A stretch of 64,000 nucleotides of DNA from Citricoccus sp. SGAir0253 (GTDB lineage Bacteria > Actinomycetota > Actinomycetes > Actinomycetales > Micrococcaceae). How positions within the stretch are numbered: the stretch's first letter is position 1; the number at the start of each line of letters is the position of its first letter. The DNA lies in NCBI RefSeq assembly GCF_005877055.1, contig NZ_CP039424.1, positions 3,224,001 to 3,288,000 of the forward strand. The letters run 5' to 3'. This document shows positions 7,102 to 14,999 of the stretch, one piece after another. The notes below the pieces were generated by a model, which saw nothing but the letters and a program-made list of their open reading frames with translations, did no database searches and was not told where the DNA came from. The translations under genes were made by a program, and so were the position numbers.

Positions 7102-8319
7102 TCAGCGGTTGCGGGAGAACAGCAGGGCCGCGGACCCCGCCGCGAGGACCCCCAGCAGGACCACCGCGGCCGGCACGAGCCCCCACAGGTCCCCCACGAG
7201 GCCGAGGGACACCGTGAACACGGCCAGGCAGAGGTAGGCGATCGCGAAGTACCGGCTCATCCACGGCCCGGCCCGCTCCGGGCGCCGGCGGATGAGCGAG
7301 CCCATCTCCTGCGTCGCGCTGAGGTACGTGAACCCGTGCCCGACGCCGGCCCCCACCGAGGCGAACAGCGCCAGCCACAGGTTCCCCGTCAGCAGCATCG
7401 CGGCGAAGCCGGCGATCCCGAGGACGAGGAATCCCAGGCCCAGCCGGCGGGCGAGCGGGACGGCCACCCCGCGCGATGCGACCTGGACCACGCCGGCCAC
7501 GGCCAGGACGATGGCCACGATGCCGCCGAGGGCCGTGAGGCTGTCCACGCCGAGGGCCGCGCCGAGGAGCCCGGGGCCCACGGACTGGTAGAGCCCGACG
7601 AGGGACCAGCTGGCGCCGGCGGTCAGGCTGATGGCGAGGTGCCCGCGCGGCTCGACGTCGGCCTGCCCGGTGGCGCCGGACCCGGCGGCGGAGGCGTCGG
7701 CCGCCGGGGGCACGGGGGCATCGGCCGCCGCGGACGCCACGGCGTCACGGGCGGTGGACGAGGCCCCGTGGACCGTGACGAGGCCCAGCACGAGGGTCAG
7801 GGCCACGGCGGCGCCGACCATCGGCAGGGTGGTGCCGCCGGAGGCGTCGGCGAGCAGGCCGGCGCCGACGGGCCCCAGGCTGGCCCCGAGGATGGCGGTC
7901 AGGGTGACGAGCAGGGCGGTCGTCGTCCGGGGCCGCGGCGGCACGGCCTGGTACAGCGCGGCACTGCTGGCGGCCATGATCACCCCCAGCCCCAGGCCCT
8001 GCACCAGGCGGGCGGCGACCAGCGTGACGGGGTCCGCGGCCACGGCGAGCACCAGCGCGGCGACGACCGATCCGGCGGTCGCCCAGCCCAGCAGGAGCCG
8101 GGGGCCGGTCCGGCCGAGCCACCGGCCGGTGAGCACGAGGCCCGGGACGAGGCCCGCCACGTAGGCGGCGTAGACGAGGGTCTGGGTGGTGGCGCCGAAG
8201 CCCAGCTGCTCGCGCCAGGCGGCGTAGAGCACGGTGGGCGCGTTGACGGCGGCGAAGGCGACGATGGCGGCCAGGAAGCTCGTGATCCGGGGAACCGGTC
8301 GCGCCTCGGCCACTCGCAC
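7102..8319 (-). CDS. MFS transporter
   Basis: About 405 residues with 12 predicted membrane helices in two halves joined by a long alanine/proline-rich loop (around residues 185-225). The loop between helices 2 and 3 carries the MFS signature as TGRWLGRTGPRLLLG. The fold and size fit a drug or metabolite exporter of the DHA1 type; substrate unknown. I place the start at the GTG at 8319, 4-5 bases after GGAGGAGG; a second GTG at 8313 is equally possible. It heads a likely two-gene transcript with the membrane protein at 6364-7056. Confidence 0.9.
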   Translation of the reverse strand: MRVAEARPVPRITSFLAAIVAFAAVNAPTVLYAAWREQLGFGATTQTLVYAAYVAGLVPGLVLTGRWLGRTGPRLLLGWATAGSVVAALVLAVAADPVTLVAARLVQGLGLGVIMAASSAALYQAVPPRPRTTTALLVTLTAILGASLGPVGAGLLADASGGTTLPMVGAAVALTLVLGLVTVHGASSTARDAVASAAADAPVPPAADASAAGSGATGQADVEPRGHLAISLTAGASWSLVGLYQSVGPGLLGAALGVDSLTALGGIVAIVLAVAGVVQVASRGVAVPLARRLGLGFLVLGIAGFAAMLLTGNLWLALFASVGAGVGHGFTYLSATQEMGSLIRRRPERAGPWMSRYFAIAYLCLAVFTVSLGLVGDLWGLVPAAVVLLGVLAAGSAALLFSRNR

Positions 8320-8534
8320 CCCTCCTCCGGTGACCGGCCACTCAGGGGGACCGGCCCGCCTCACGCTCGCCGTCGCCGTCGCGACACGCCGGGGCGGACC
8401 GCCACCGGCGCGCTCCCGATGCTACTGGCGCGGCCCTCCGGGCCAACCCCGATGACGCCCCGCCCCGCCCGGGACATGCGGGGACGGCGGGCCGACCCCG
8501 GGCCGCCCCGCCGGTCACGCCGCGGAGGGCGCGC

Positions 8535-8942
8535 TCAGCTCCCGCTCGTCGATGCGGGCGTCCCGCCCGTGCCGGGGGTGCCGCCCTCGCCGGTGGCGGA
8601 GGACTCGTCGTCCTCGACCAGGACGTAGCGGTACCCCTCCTGGAACGGCTTGGGCTGGCGGCGCCACGGCGGAGGGGACTGCTCGCCCGCATCCCCCTCG
8701 ACGTCCTCGCCGGCGGCGCGGCGGACCTCGGGCGGCGGCTCCCTGCCCTCCGTCCGGTAGGCCGTGGCCACGCGCTGGGCGCGCTCGACCCTCAGCTGTT
8801 CACGGGGGTTCAGGCTCGGCTGGCGGCTGGCGGGGCCGTAGACGTCGTTCGCGGCGTAGCGGATGCGCCACAGGATCCGGTAGCCGAGGGACAATCCGGT
8901 GTTGTCCTTGACGAGCGGATGGACCCTCTCGTATTCATGCAT
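8535..8942 (-). CDS. Small conserved protein, paralog of the gene at 42838
   Basis: 135 residues starting at ATG 8942 with GGGAGG six bases upstream. I do not know the family. Residues 15-75 (LSLGYRILWRIRYAANDVYG, PASRQPSLNPREQLRVERAQ, RVATAYRTEGREPP) match, segment by segment, the 79-residue protein at 42838-43077. The extra ~60 residues at this C-terminus are disordered and acidic, ending in G/T/S. No signal peptide is present. The shared GYRxxWRxxY and PASRQ...LRxERAxR patterns suggest a basic amphipathic region that may contact membrane or nucleic acid (inference). Confidence 0.7.
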   Translation of the reverse strand: MHEYERVHPLVKDNTGLSLGYRILWRIRYAANDVYGPASRQPSLNPREQLRVERAQRVATAYRTEGREPPPEVRRAAGEDVEGDAGEQSPPPWRRQPKPFQEGYRYVLVEDDESSATGEGGTPGTGGTPASTSGS

Positions 8943-9112
8943 GGCATGCCTCCCAGGGGACTGCCGTTGCGGCAGCAGCGGCCACGCCCCCAGTCTAGGA
9001 TCGCGCCGCTCCGGGGTGAACGGCTGCCGCCCCGGACGGCGGGGCGAGCCCGGGCGGTCGGCGGGGTGGACCAGGCGGGCGAGACCCGGCCGGCGGGACC
9101 GGGCCGAGGCGG

Positions 9113-9913
9113 TCAGGCCGGCTTGGTGGCCCAGTGGATGGCGAGGGTGCCGAACAGGTGGGTCTCGTGGCCCACGTCCACGAAGCCGGCGTCCTCGAGC
9201 AGTGCCTGGATCTCGGCGGGGGTCTTGAAGCCCCGGCTGGACTCCGAGAGGTACTCGTAGGCGGAGGAGTCGCCGGTGATGAGCCGGGACAGCCTCGGGA
9301 CCACGTACTTGATGTACGCGGTGGAGAACGGCTTGACGATGTTGTCCGGGGCCGGCGAGGTCTCCAGCGCCACCATCCGCCCGCCGGGCCTGAGCACGCG
9401 GAACTGCTCGGCCAGCGTGGTCGGGATGTCCGCGACGTTGCGCAGCAGGTAGCCGTGGGTGACGGCGTCGAAGGTGGCGTCCGCGAAGGGCAGGTCCATG
9501 GCGTCGGCCTCGACCCACGTGATGCGCTCGCCGCCGGGGCGGGCCTTGCCCACCTCCATCATCTCCGGGGCGAAGTCCGCTCCCGTGACCTGTGCCCCGT
9601 AGTGCGAGCGCAGCACCTCGAGGGCGATGTCCCCGGTGCCGGTGGCCAGGTCCAGCACCACCGGGGCGTCCGGCAGCTGGGCCCGCTCGACCGTGCGCCG
9701 CACGAACCGAGGCTCCTGGCCCCACGTCATGACGAGGTTCATCAGGTCGTAGCGGGAGGCGATGCCGTCGAACATCGAGGAGACCCGGGCGCCGTGGTCG
9801 GCGGACCGCGCCTCGGACGGGGCACCGGACCGCCCCGCGTCGGCCGGCGGCGCGTCACGTCGCGTCACGTCGGCGGGCTGGGCGTCTTCGGGGACCGGCT
9901 GCTCGCTGCTCAC
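9113..9913 (-). CDS. menG: Demethylmenaquinone methyltransferase
   Basis: Class I SAM methyltransferase that makes the last step to menaquinone, the respiratory quinone of this phylum. The UbiE/MenG motifs are all present: VSSMFDGIASRYDLMN, VLDLATGTGDIALEV (SAM site), DLPFADATFDAVTHGYLLRN, VLRPGGRMVALETSP and a C-terminal ITGDSSAYEYLSESS. I use the GTG at 9913: a TAGCGT box lies 9-14 bases before it, as for a leaderless transcript. An ATG at 9982 would add 23 non-conserved residues. The ~45 residues before the fold are disordered. It diverges from the siderophore importer operon. Confidence 0.93.
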   Translation of the reverse strand: MSSEQPVPEDAQPADVTRRDAPPADAGRSGAPSEARSADHGARVSSMFDGIASRYDLMNLVMTWGQEPRFVRRTVERAQLPDAPVVLDLATGTGDIALEVLRSHYGAQVTGADFAPEMMEVGKARPGGERITWVEADAMDLPFADATFDAVTHGYLLRNVADIPTTLAEQFRVLRPGGRMVALETSPAPDNIVKPFSTAYIKYVVPRLSRLITGDSSAYEYLSESSRGFKTPAEIQALLEDAGFVDVGHETHLFGTLAIHWATKPA

Positions 9914-10122
9914 GGGCTCCACGCTAGCCGCTGCCCGGTCCGCCCGCGCGCACGGCACCCGCCGCGCCCCTTGCGCCGTCATGGTCCAGGAGACACGTCA
10001 CCGGGGGCACCGCACCGGACATGTCCTCCGGGTCATGACGGATCCAGGGCCTGCACCTCGAGAGCCGCCGCCAGCGGCGCCCGGCCTCTCCCGGCACACC
10101 CCCGGCACACCCCCGGCGCGCA

Positions 10123-10177
10123 CCCGGTGACCAGCCCGGCCCTGGGAGGGGAATGCACGTCCGGGCTGGTCACCGGG
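10123..10177. repeat. Perfect 17-bp inverted repeat with 21-base spacer
   Basis: CCCGGTGACCAGCCCGG (10123-10139) is exactly complementary to CCGGGCTGGTCACCGGG (10161-10177). It stands between two divergent genes (menG and the siderophore importer), so it is not in the place expected for a terminator. No T-tract follows on either strand. It could be a transcribed leader hairpin, a protein site or an insulator; function unknown. Confidence 0.85.
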
Positions 10178-10237
10178 CACCCGTCACCGGTCCCGGCCAC
10201 GTGGCGGGAGCCCCGCACGGCTCCTTGCACCACGTGG

Positions 10238-10256
10238 TTAGGCTAGGCTAACCTCC
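10238..10256 (+). promoter_or_regulatory. Iron box (IdeR/DtxR operator)
   Basis: TTAGGCTAGGCTAACCTCC matches the actinobacterial IdeR/DtxR consensus TTAGGTTAGGCTAACCTAA at 16 of 19 positions. It is about 145 bases before the siderophore-binding lipoprotein gene. Iron-loaded IdeR would repress the operon, releasing it under iron starvation. Confidence 0.88.
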
Positions 10257-10400
10257 CGGAATTAGGCAATGGCAACGTTGGCAATTGGTCCGGACCGGGA
10301 GAACGCCGGGCGGATCGCCGCCGTGCCGCCCGCCCGCCGGCTCCCCCACTGGTTGCCGGTCCGTCCGCAGGTCCCCCTGTGACTGCCGAAAGGTCACTCC

Positions 10401-11525
10401 GTGCCCTCTTCCCCGTTCCACCCCGTCTCCGCCGCCCGCTCGGCCGTCCTGCGCTCCGGACCGAGCCGACGTCGCGTCCTGGGCGCCGGCTCGCTGGCCC
10501 TCGGCGCGGCCCTGCTCGCCGGCTGTTCCACCGGTCCCACCGGCTCCGGCGAGGAGTCGGCCACCGGTTCCTCGAGCGCCTCCGCGAGCGCGGACGCCGC
10601 CTTCCCCCGCACGATCGAGCACGCCTTCGGCACCACCGAGATCCCGGAGCAGCCCGAGCGCGTGGCCACCGTGTCCTGGGTGAACCAGGACATCGCCCTG
10701 GCCCTGGGCGTGGTCCCGGTGGGCGTGGCGGCCACGGAGTACGGCGGCAACGAGAACCAGTCCACCGACTGGTTCGACGCCGCCCTCGAGGAGGCCGGCG
10801 GCGAGGAGCCCGTGCAGTACTCCGAGGCGGACGGGATCGACTTCGAGGCGATCGCCGCCACCGAGCCGGACGTGATCCTGGCGACCTACTCCGGCATCAC
10901 GCAGGAGGACTATGACAAGCTCTCCCAGATCGCCCCCGTGGTGGCCTATCCGGAGGGCACCGCCCCGTTCGGCACCCCGTGGCAGGACTCGACCCGCATC
11001 ATCGGCGAGGCCCTCGGCAAGGAGCAGGAGGCCGAGCAGGTCGTCTCGGACGTCGAGGCCCAGGTGGCCGAGGCCGCCGAGGCCCACCCGGAGCTGGACG
11101 GCAAGACGTTCCTCTACGGCACCGTGGACCCCGCCGCCGCGGACCAGGTCTACCTGTTCACCGCCACGGACAACCGCCCGAAGTTCCTCTCCGCCCTCGG
11201 CATGGAACTGGCCCCCGTGGTCGCGGAGAACGAGGACGCGAAGGACGCCTTCTACATCACGTGGTCCCCGGAGCGGGCGGACGAGCTCGAGTCGGACATC
11301 CTCGTCTCCTCCGCCGCGGACGCCTCCGTGGGCGAGGCCATCAAGAAGGACCCGCTGCTGGGCTCCATCCCGGCCGTGCAGGACGACACCCTCGTGCTGC
11401 AGACCGACGAGCAGGAGGTGCTGTCCATCTCGGCGACCTCCCCGCTGTCCATCCCGTGGGCCCTCGAGAACGCGCTGCCGAAGATCTCCGAGGCCGCCGA
11501 GAAGGCGGGCGGCTCCGCTGAGTAG
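10401..11525 (+). CDS. Iron-siderophore ABC transporter, substrate-binding lipoprotein
   Basis: 374 residues, the usual size. The N-terminus has a twin-arginine-like stretch (SRRRVLGAGSLALGAALLAGC) ending in a lipobox, so the mature protein is a lipid-anchored exoprotein, probably Tat-exported. After a Ser/Ala-rich linker the FepB/FecB fold begins (IPEQPERVATVSWVNQDIAL). Later come DGIDFEAIAATEPDVILATY, QIAPVVAYP, and a C-terminal VLSISATSPLSIPWALEN. It captures ferric siderophore and passes it to the permeases encoded next. The GTG at 10401 has AAAGG nine bases upstream. First gene of a four-gene operon behind the iron box. Confidence 0.93.
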   Translation: MPSSPFHPVSAARSAVLRSGPSRRRVLGAGSLALGAALLAGCSTGPTGSGEESATGSSSASASADAAFPRTIEHAFGTTEIPEQPERVATVSWVNQDIALALGVVPVGVAATEYGGNENQSTDWFDAALEEAGGEEPVQYSEADGIDFEAIAATEPDVILATYSGITQEDYDKLSQIAPVVAYPEGTAPFGTPWQDSTRIIGEALGKEQEAEQVVSDVEAQVAEAAEAHPELDGKTFLYGTVDPAAADQVYLFTATDNRPKFLSALGMELAPVVAENEDAKDAFYITWSPERADELESDILVSSAADASVGEAIKKDPLLGSIPAVQDDTLVLQTDEQEVLSISATSPLSIPWALENALPKISEAAEKAGGSAE

Positions 11526-11546
11526 CCGACCGACCACCCACCCGGC

Positions 11547-12662
11547 GTGCCCCGGGGCCACGGCGTGAACCCGGCCCCGGTCCCGCCGGCGCCCGCCGCG
11601 GCTCCCCCACGGCGCGCAGGCACCCCGCGGGCCCGACGGCGGCCGGTCACCTTCCTGGTGGCCCCCGCCGTCGTGCTCGCGGTGCTGTGCGTGGCGGCCC
11701 TGGCCCTCGGCGCCCGGTCCGTGGACGCCGGCACCACGGTCGAGACGCTGCGCGCGGTCCTGTCCGGGGCACCCCTGCAGGCCGGGGACATCGACGCCGC
11801 CGCGGTCGCCTCCCGCATCCCGCGCACCGTCACGGCCGTGCTGGTCGGCGCGGCCCTGGCCGTGTCCGGGGTGGCCCTGCAGGGGGCCACGCGCAATCCG
11901 CTGGGTGATTCCGGGCTGCTCGGGCTGACGGCGGGGGCCTCGCTGGCCGTCGCCCTCGGGCTCGGCGCGGGGTTGTCCTCGGGCCTGGGCACCGCGGTGC
12001 TGCTGGCGATCGTCGGCACGGTCGCCGCCGCCGCGGTGGTCTACGCGGCGGCCGCGGCCGCCTCCCGGCTGGGCGCCGGCACCGGCTCCGCGCCCGGTCC
12101 GCTGTCCCTCGTGCTGGCCGGGGCGGCCGTGACCGCCGGGTGCACCGCCGCCACGAGCGCGCTGCTGATCCTCTCCCCCGCCGTGCTCGAGCGCTTCCGG
12201 TTCTGGACGGTGGGCTCCGTGGCGCGCACCTCCCTGGAGGACGCCGGGTGGCTGGCCCCCGTGATCGCCGTGGGCATCCTGATCGTGGTGGCGGCCGCCC
12301 CCGGCCTGGACGCCCTGGCCCTGGGGGACGAGCTCGCCCACGGCCTGGGCTCGCGGCCCGAGCGGCTGCGCCTCGTGCTGCTCGGGGCCACCGTGCTGCT
12401 GACCGCCGCGGCCACCGCCCTGGCCGGTCCCGTGGTGTTCGTGGGCCTGCTCGTCCCCCACGCCCTGCGCCGGTTCCGGCCCGCCTCCACGCGCGTGCTC
12501 GTGGCCGGCTGCGCGCTGTGGGGGGCGGTCCTGCTGGTGGCCGCGGACCTCGCCGGCCGCCTGGTCATCGCCCCGCAGGAGATCCACGTGGGCGTCAGCA
12601 CGGTGCTGATCGGCGTGCCCGTGCTGCTCATGCTGCTGCGCCGGAAGGCGGTGTCCCTGTGA
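11547..12662 (+). CDS. FecCD-family iron-siderophore permease (first subunit)
   Basis: About 371 residues with ~9-10 membrane helices. The FecCD signatures are clear: RIPRTVTAVLVGAALAVSG, LQGATRNPLGDSGLLGLTAG, the ATPase-contact region (ALGDELAHGLGSRPERLR), and GPVVFVGLLVPHALRRF. The first ~30 residues are a disordered cytosolic extension. The start could be the GTG at 11547 or 11565; neither has a strong ribosome site. Its stop overlaps the next gene's GTG by four bases (GTGA), indicating coupled translation with the second permease. Confidence 0.92.
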   Translation: MPRGHGVNPAPVPPAPAAAPPRRAGTPRARRRPVTFLVAPAVVLAVLCVAALALGARSVDAGTTVETLRAVLSGAPLQAGDIDAAAVASRIPRTVTAVLVGAALAVSGVALQGATRNPLGDSGLLGLTAGASLAVALGLGAGLSSGLGTAVLLAIVGTVAAAAVVYAAAAAASRLGAGTGSAPGPLSLVLAGAAVTAGCTAATSALLILSPAVLERFRFWTVGSVARTSLEDAGWLAPVIAVGILIVVAAAPGLDALALGDELAHGLGSRPERLRLVLLGATVLLTAAATALAGPVVFVGLLVPHALRRFRPASTRVLVAGCALWGAVLLVAADLAGRLVIAPQEIHVGVSTVLIGVPVLLMLLRRKAVSL

Positions 12663-13870
12663 TCCCCTCGGCCCGGCACCGCGACCCGGCGCCCGCCGGC
12701 AACCCCGCACCCGCGGCACCGGAGACCCCGGGGATCCCGGAGGCCCCGACGGGCGGCTCCCGCGTGGCCACCCCCGCCACCGCCTCGCCCGCGGCCGTGG
12801 CCGCCGTGCGCGCCCTGCACGCCGGGTCACGACGCCGGCTGCTCGCCGCCGCGGGCGGCCTCGCCCTGGCCCTGGTGCTGGCGATGGGCGTGCGGGTGCT
12901 GCTGGGCGGCTACACCGTCACCGTGCCGGACTTCCTCGCGATCCTCGGCGGGGAGACCATCCCGGGCGCCTCGTTCATCGTGCTCCAGGAGAAGCTGCCG
13001 CGCGCGGTGGCCGGGGCCCTGGCGGGCGCCGGCTTCGGCGCCGCCGGCGCCCTGTTCCGCCGCACCCTGCGCAACCCGCTGGCGAGCCCGGACGTCCTGG
13101 GGGTCACGCAGGGGGCCGCCGTGGCCGCCGTCGGGGTCCTGGCCCTGGGACCGGCCGCCGCGCGTGGCACCGGGATGGCCGTGGCCGCCCTGGCCGGCGG
13201 GCTGGCCGCGACCGCGGTGGTGCTGGGCTTCTCCACGGCAGGCCGCGGCGGCGGCCGGCTCGGCGGTGGCACCGGCGCCGGCTCCGGCGGCCTGGCCGGG
13301 GCGCTGGGCGGGACCACGTTCATCGTGGCCGGCATCGCCGTGGCCACCCTGTGCCAGGCCGTGCTGTCCGGGGCGATGCTGGGCCTGGACCAGCACGACC
13401 TGCAGTCCGCGGCCGTGTGGATCGCCGGCTCGCTCAACGCGGTGACGTGGGAGCGGATCACCCTGCTCGCGGTGCTGCTGCTCGTGCTGCTGCCGCTCGG
13501 CGCGGCCCTGCACGCCCGGCTGGCGCCCGCCGACCTCGGCGGGGAGCTCGCCCACGGCCTGGGCTCCCGACCCGGCCGGACGGGACTGGCCGCGCTGGCC
13601 GCCGGGGCCCTGCTGGCCGCCGCGGCGACCGCCGCCACCGGGCCGCTGGCCTTCGTGGCGCTGCTGTCCACCCCCGTGGCGCGCGGGCTCACGGGCGGGC
13701 GGCCCTCGCTGCCCGTGGCCGCCCTGTGCGGCGCGGTGATCGTGGTGGTGGCCGACTTCCTGGCCGCCGAGGCCTTCGGCGGCACCCGCCTGCCGACGGG
13801 CGTACTGACCGGGGCGGCCGGCGCGCCGCTGATGCTGTGGCTGCTCGTGCGGTCCGGACGGAGGAGCTGA
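12659..13870 (+). CDS. FecCD-family iron-siderophore permease (second subunit)
   Basis: 403 residues. A proline/alanine-rich cytosolic tail of ~65 residues precedes the fold. FecCD features: LPRAVAGALAGAGFGAAGAL, LFRRTLRNPLASPDVLGVTQ, WIAGSLNAVTW, the coupling loop LGGELAHGLGSRPGRTG, and TGPLAFVALLSTPVAR. It pairs with the preceding permease to form the heterodimeric channel. The GTG start overlaps the previous stop (GTGA), and the stop abuts the ATG of the ATPase gene, so translation is coupled through all three. Confidence 0.92.
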   Translation: MIPSARHRDPAPAGNPAPAAPETPGIPEAPTGGSRVATPATASPAAVAAVRALHAGSRRRLLAAAGGLALALVLAMGVRVLLGGYTVTVPDFLAILGGETIPGASFIVLQEKLPRAVAGALAGAGFGAAGALFRRTLRNPLASPDVLGVTQGAAVAAVGVLALGPAAARGTGMAVAALAGGLAATAVVLGFSTAGRGGGRLGGGTGAGSGGLAGALGGTTFIVAGIAVATLCQAVLSGAMLGLDQHDLQSAAVWIAGSLNAVTWERITLLAVLLLVLLPLGAALHARLAPADLGGELAHGLGSRPGRTGLAALAAGALLAAAATAATGPLAFVALLSTPVARGLTGGRPSLPVAALCGAVIVVVADFLAAEAFGGTRLPTGVLTGAAGAPLMLWLLVRSGRRS

Positions 13871-14758
13871 ATGGACACGCAGACGCCGAGGGACACGGGG
13901 GCCGGCGCGGCGCCCGCCGTCCGCCTGCGCGGGGTGACGCTGGGCTACGGCGACCACGTGGTCGTCGGGGCGGAGCGGCCGCTGGACCTGGACCTGCCCG
14001 CGGGGCGGACCACGGCGATCATCGGCGCGAACGGCTGCGGCAAGTCCACGCTGCTGCGCGGGCTGACCCGGCAGCTGCCCCTGCGCAGCGGCACGCTGGA
14101 GGTGCTCGGGCGCTCCACCGAGCACTGGCCGGCGCGCGGCTATGCCCGCTCCGTGGCGCTGTTGCCGCAGTCCCCCGTGGCCCCGGACGGGATGACGGTG
14201 GAGCAGCTCGTGGACCGCGGACGGCATCCCCACCGCGGCTGGTTCGGCGCGCGCACCGCCGCGGACGTGGCGGCGGTGGCCCGCGCCCTCGAGCTGACCG
14301 ACCTGGTGGAGCTGGCCGGTGCGGACCTCTCCGAGCTCTCCGGCGGGCAGCGCCAGCGCGCGTGGCTGGCGCTGGTCCTGGCCCAGCAGACCCCCGTGGT
14401 GCTGCTGGACGAGCCGACCAGCTACCTGGACCTGTCCCACCAGGTCGAGCTGATGGACCTGGTGCGCCGGCTGCCGGACCCGACGGCGGCCGGGACGGTC
14501 GGCGGGGAGGCCGCGGGGCCGGCGGGGCCGCGGGCGACCGTGGTGGCCGTGCTCCACGAGCTGAACCTGGCCGCGCGCTGCGCCGACCACGTCGTGGCCA
14601 TGGCCCGGGGCCAGGTCGTGGCCGCGGGAGCGCCGGGCACCGTCCTGACCCCCGCCCTGCTGGCGGAGGTCTACGGACTGGACGCCGACGTCGTGCCCGA
14701 TCCGCTGCTGGGCCACCCGGTGGTGCTGCCGCGCACGCGCGCCGACCGGCGGGGCTGA
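13871..14758 (+). CDS. Iron-siderophore ABC transporter, ATP-binding protein
   Basis: 295 residues, FepC/FhuC-type ATPase. Walker A (GANGCGKST, ~residue 53), Q-loop region (SVALLPQSPVAPDGMTVEQL), signature (LSELSGGQRQRAWLALVLAQ), Walker B (VVLLDEPTSYLDL) and H-loop (VLHELNLAARCADHVV) are intact. It drives import through the two FecCD permeases encoded immediately upstream. A Gly/Ala-rich insert of ~20 residues between Walker B and the H-loop is unusual but outside the catalytic motifs. The start ATG directly follows the previous stop. Confidence 0.94.
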   Translation: MDTQTPRDTGAGAAPAVRLRGVTLGYGDHVVVGAERPLDLDLPAGRTTAIIGANGCGKSTLLRGLTRQLPLRSGTLEVLGRSTEHWPARGYARSVALLPQSPVAPDGMTVEQLVDRGRHPHRGWFGARTAADVAAVARALELTDLVELAGADLSELSGGQRQRAWLALVLAQQTPVVLLDEPTSYLDLSHQVELMDLVRRLPDPTAAGTVGGEAAGPAGPRATVVAVLHELNLAARCADHVVAMARGQVVAAGAPGTVLTPALLAEVYGLDADVVPDPLLGHPVVLPRTRADRRG

Positions 14759-14777
14759 GGGCCGCGCCGCGGCCCGG

Positions 14778-14996
14778 TCAGGACAGCCGGGCGCGCCACC
14801 GGGCGATCTCGGCCTGGAACCCGGCCAGCTCCTCGGCCTCCGCCCACAGCTCGCCCAGCTCGTTGCCGCGCGGCTCGTGCATGCGGTCCAGCACGCGGGT
14901 GGCCGTGGCCCGGAGGTCCCCCGGCAGCGGCTCGGCGGTCCGCGGCCACGGCGTGAAGTCCTCGTCCGCCGCGGCTCGGGGCCGGCCACGGACCGG
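14778..14996 (-). pseudogene. Remnant of a DUF4259 protein (C-terminal half only)
   Basis: The reading frame codes 72 residues ending in EPLPGDLRATATRVLDRM, NELGELWAEAEELAGFQ and AEIARWRARLS. This is the C-terminal pattern of DUF4259 proteins, normally ~130 residues beginning with MGTWGxGPFDND. The N-terminal half is missing and no normal start codon lies at the front. The frame begins directly after two tandem TGA stops (14997-15002), in the same frame as the membrane-protein gene that ends there. Most likely a decayed gene; in-frame readthrough is a less likely option. Confidence 0.55.
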
Positions 14997-14999
14997 TCA

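Noticed and set aside
10123-10177. Rho-independent terminator
   Set aside because: It sits between divergent genes and has no T-tract; I report it as a repeat.
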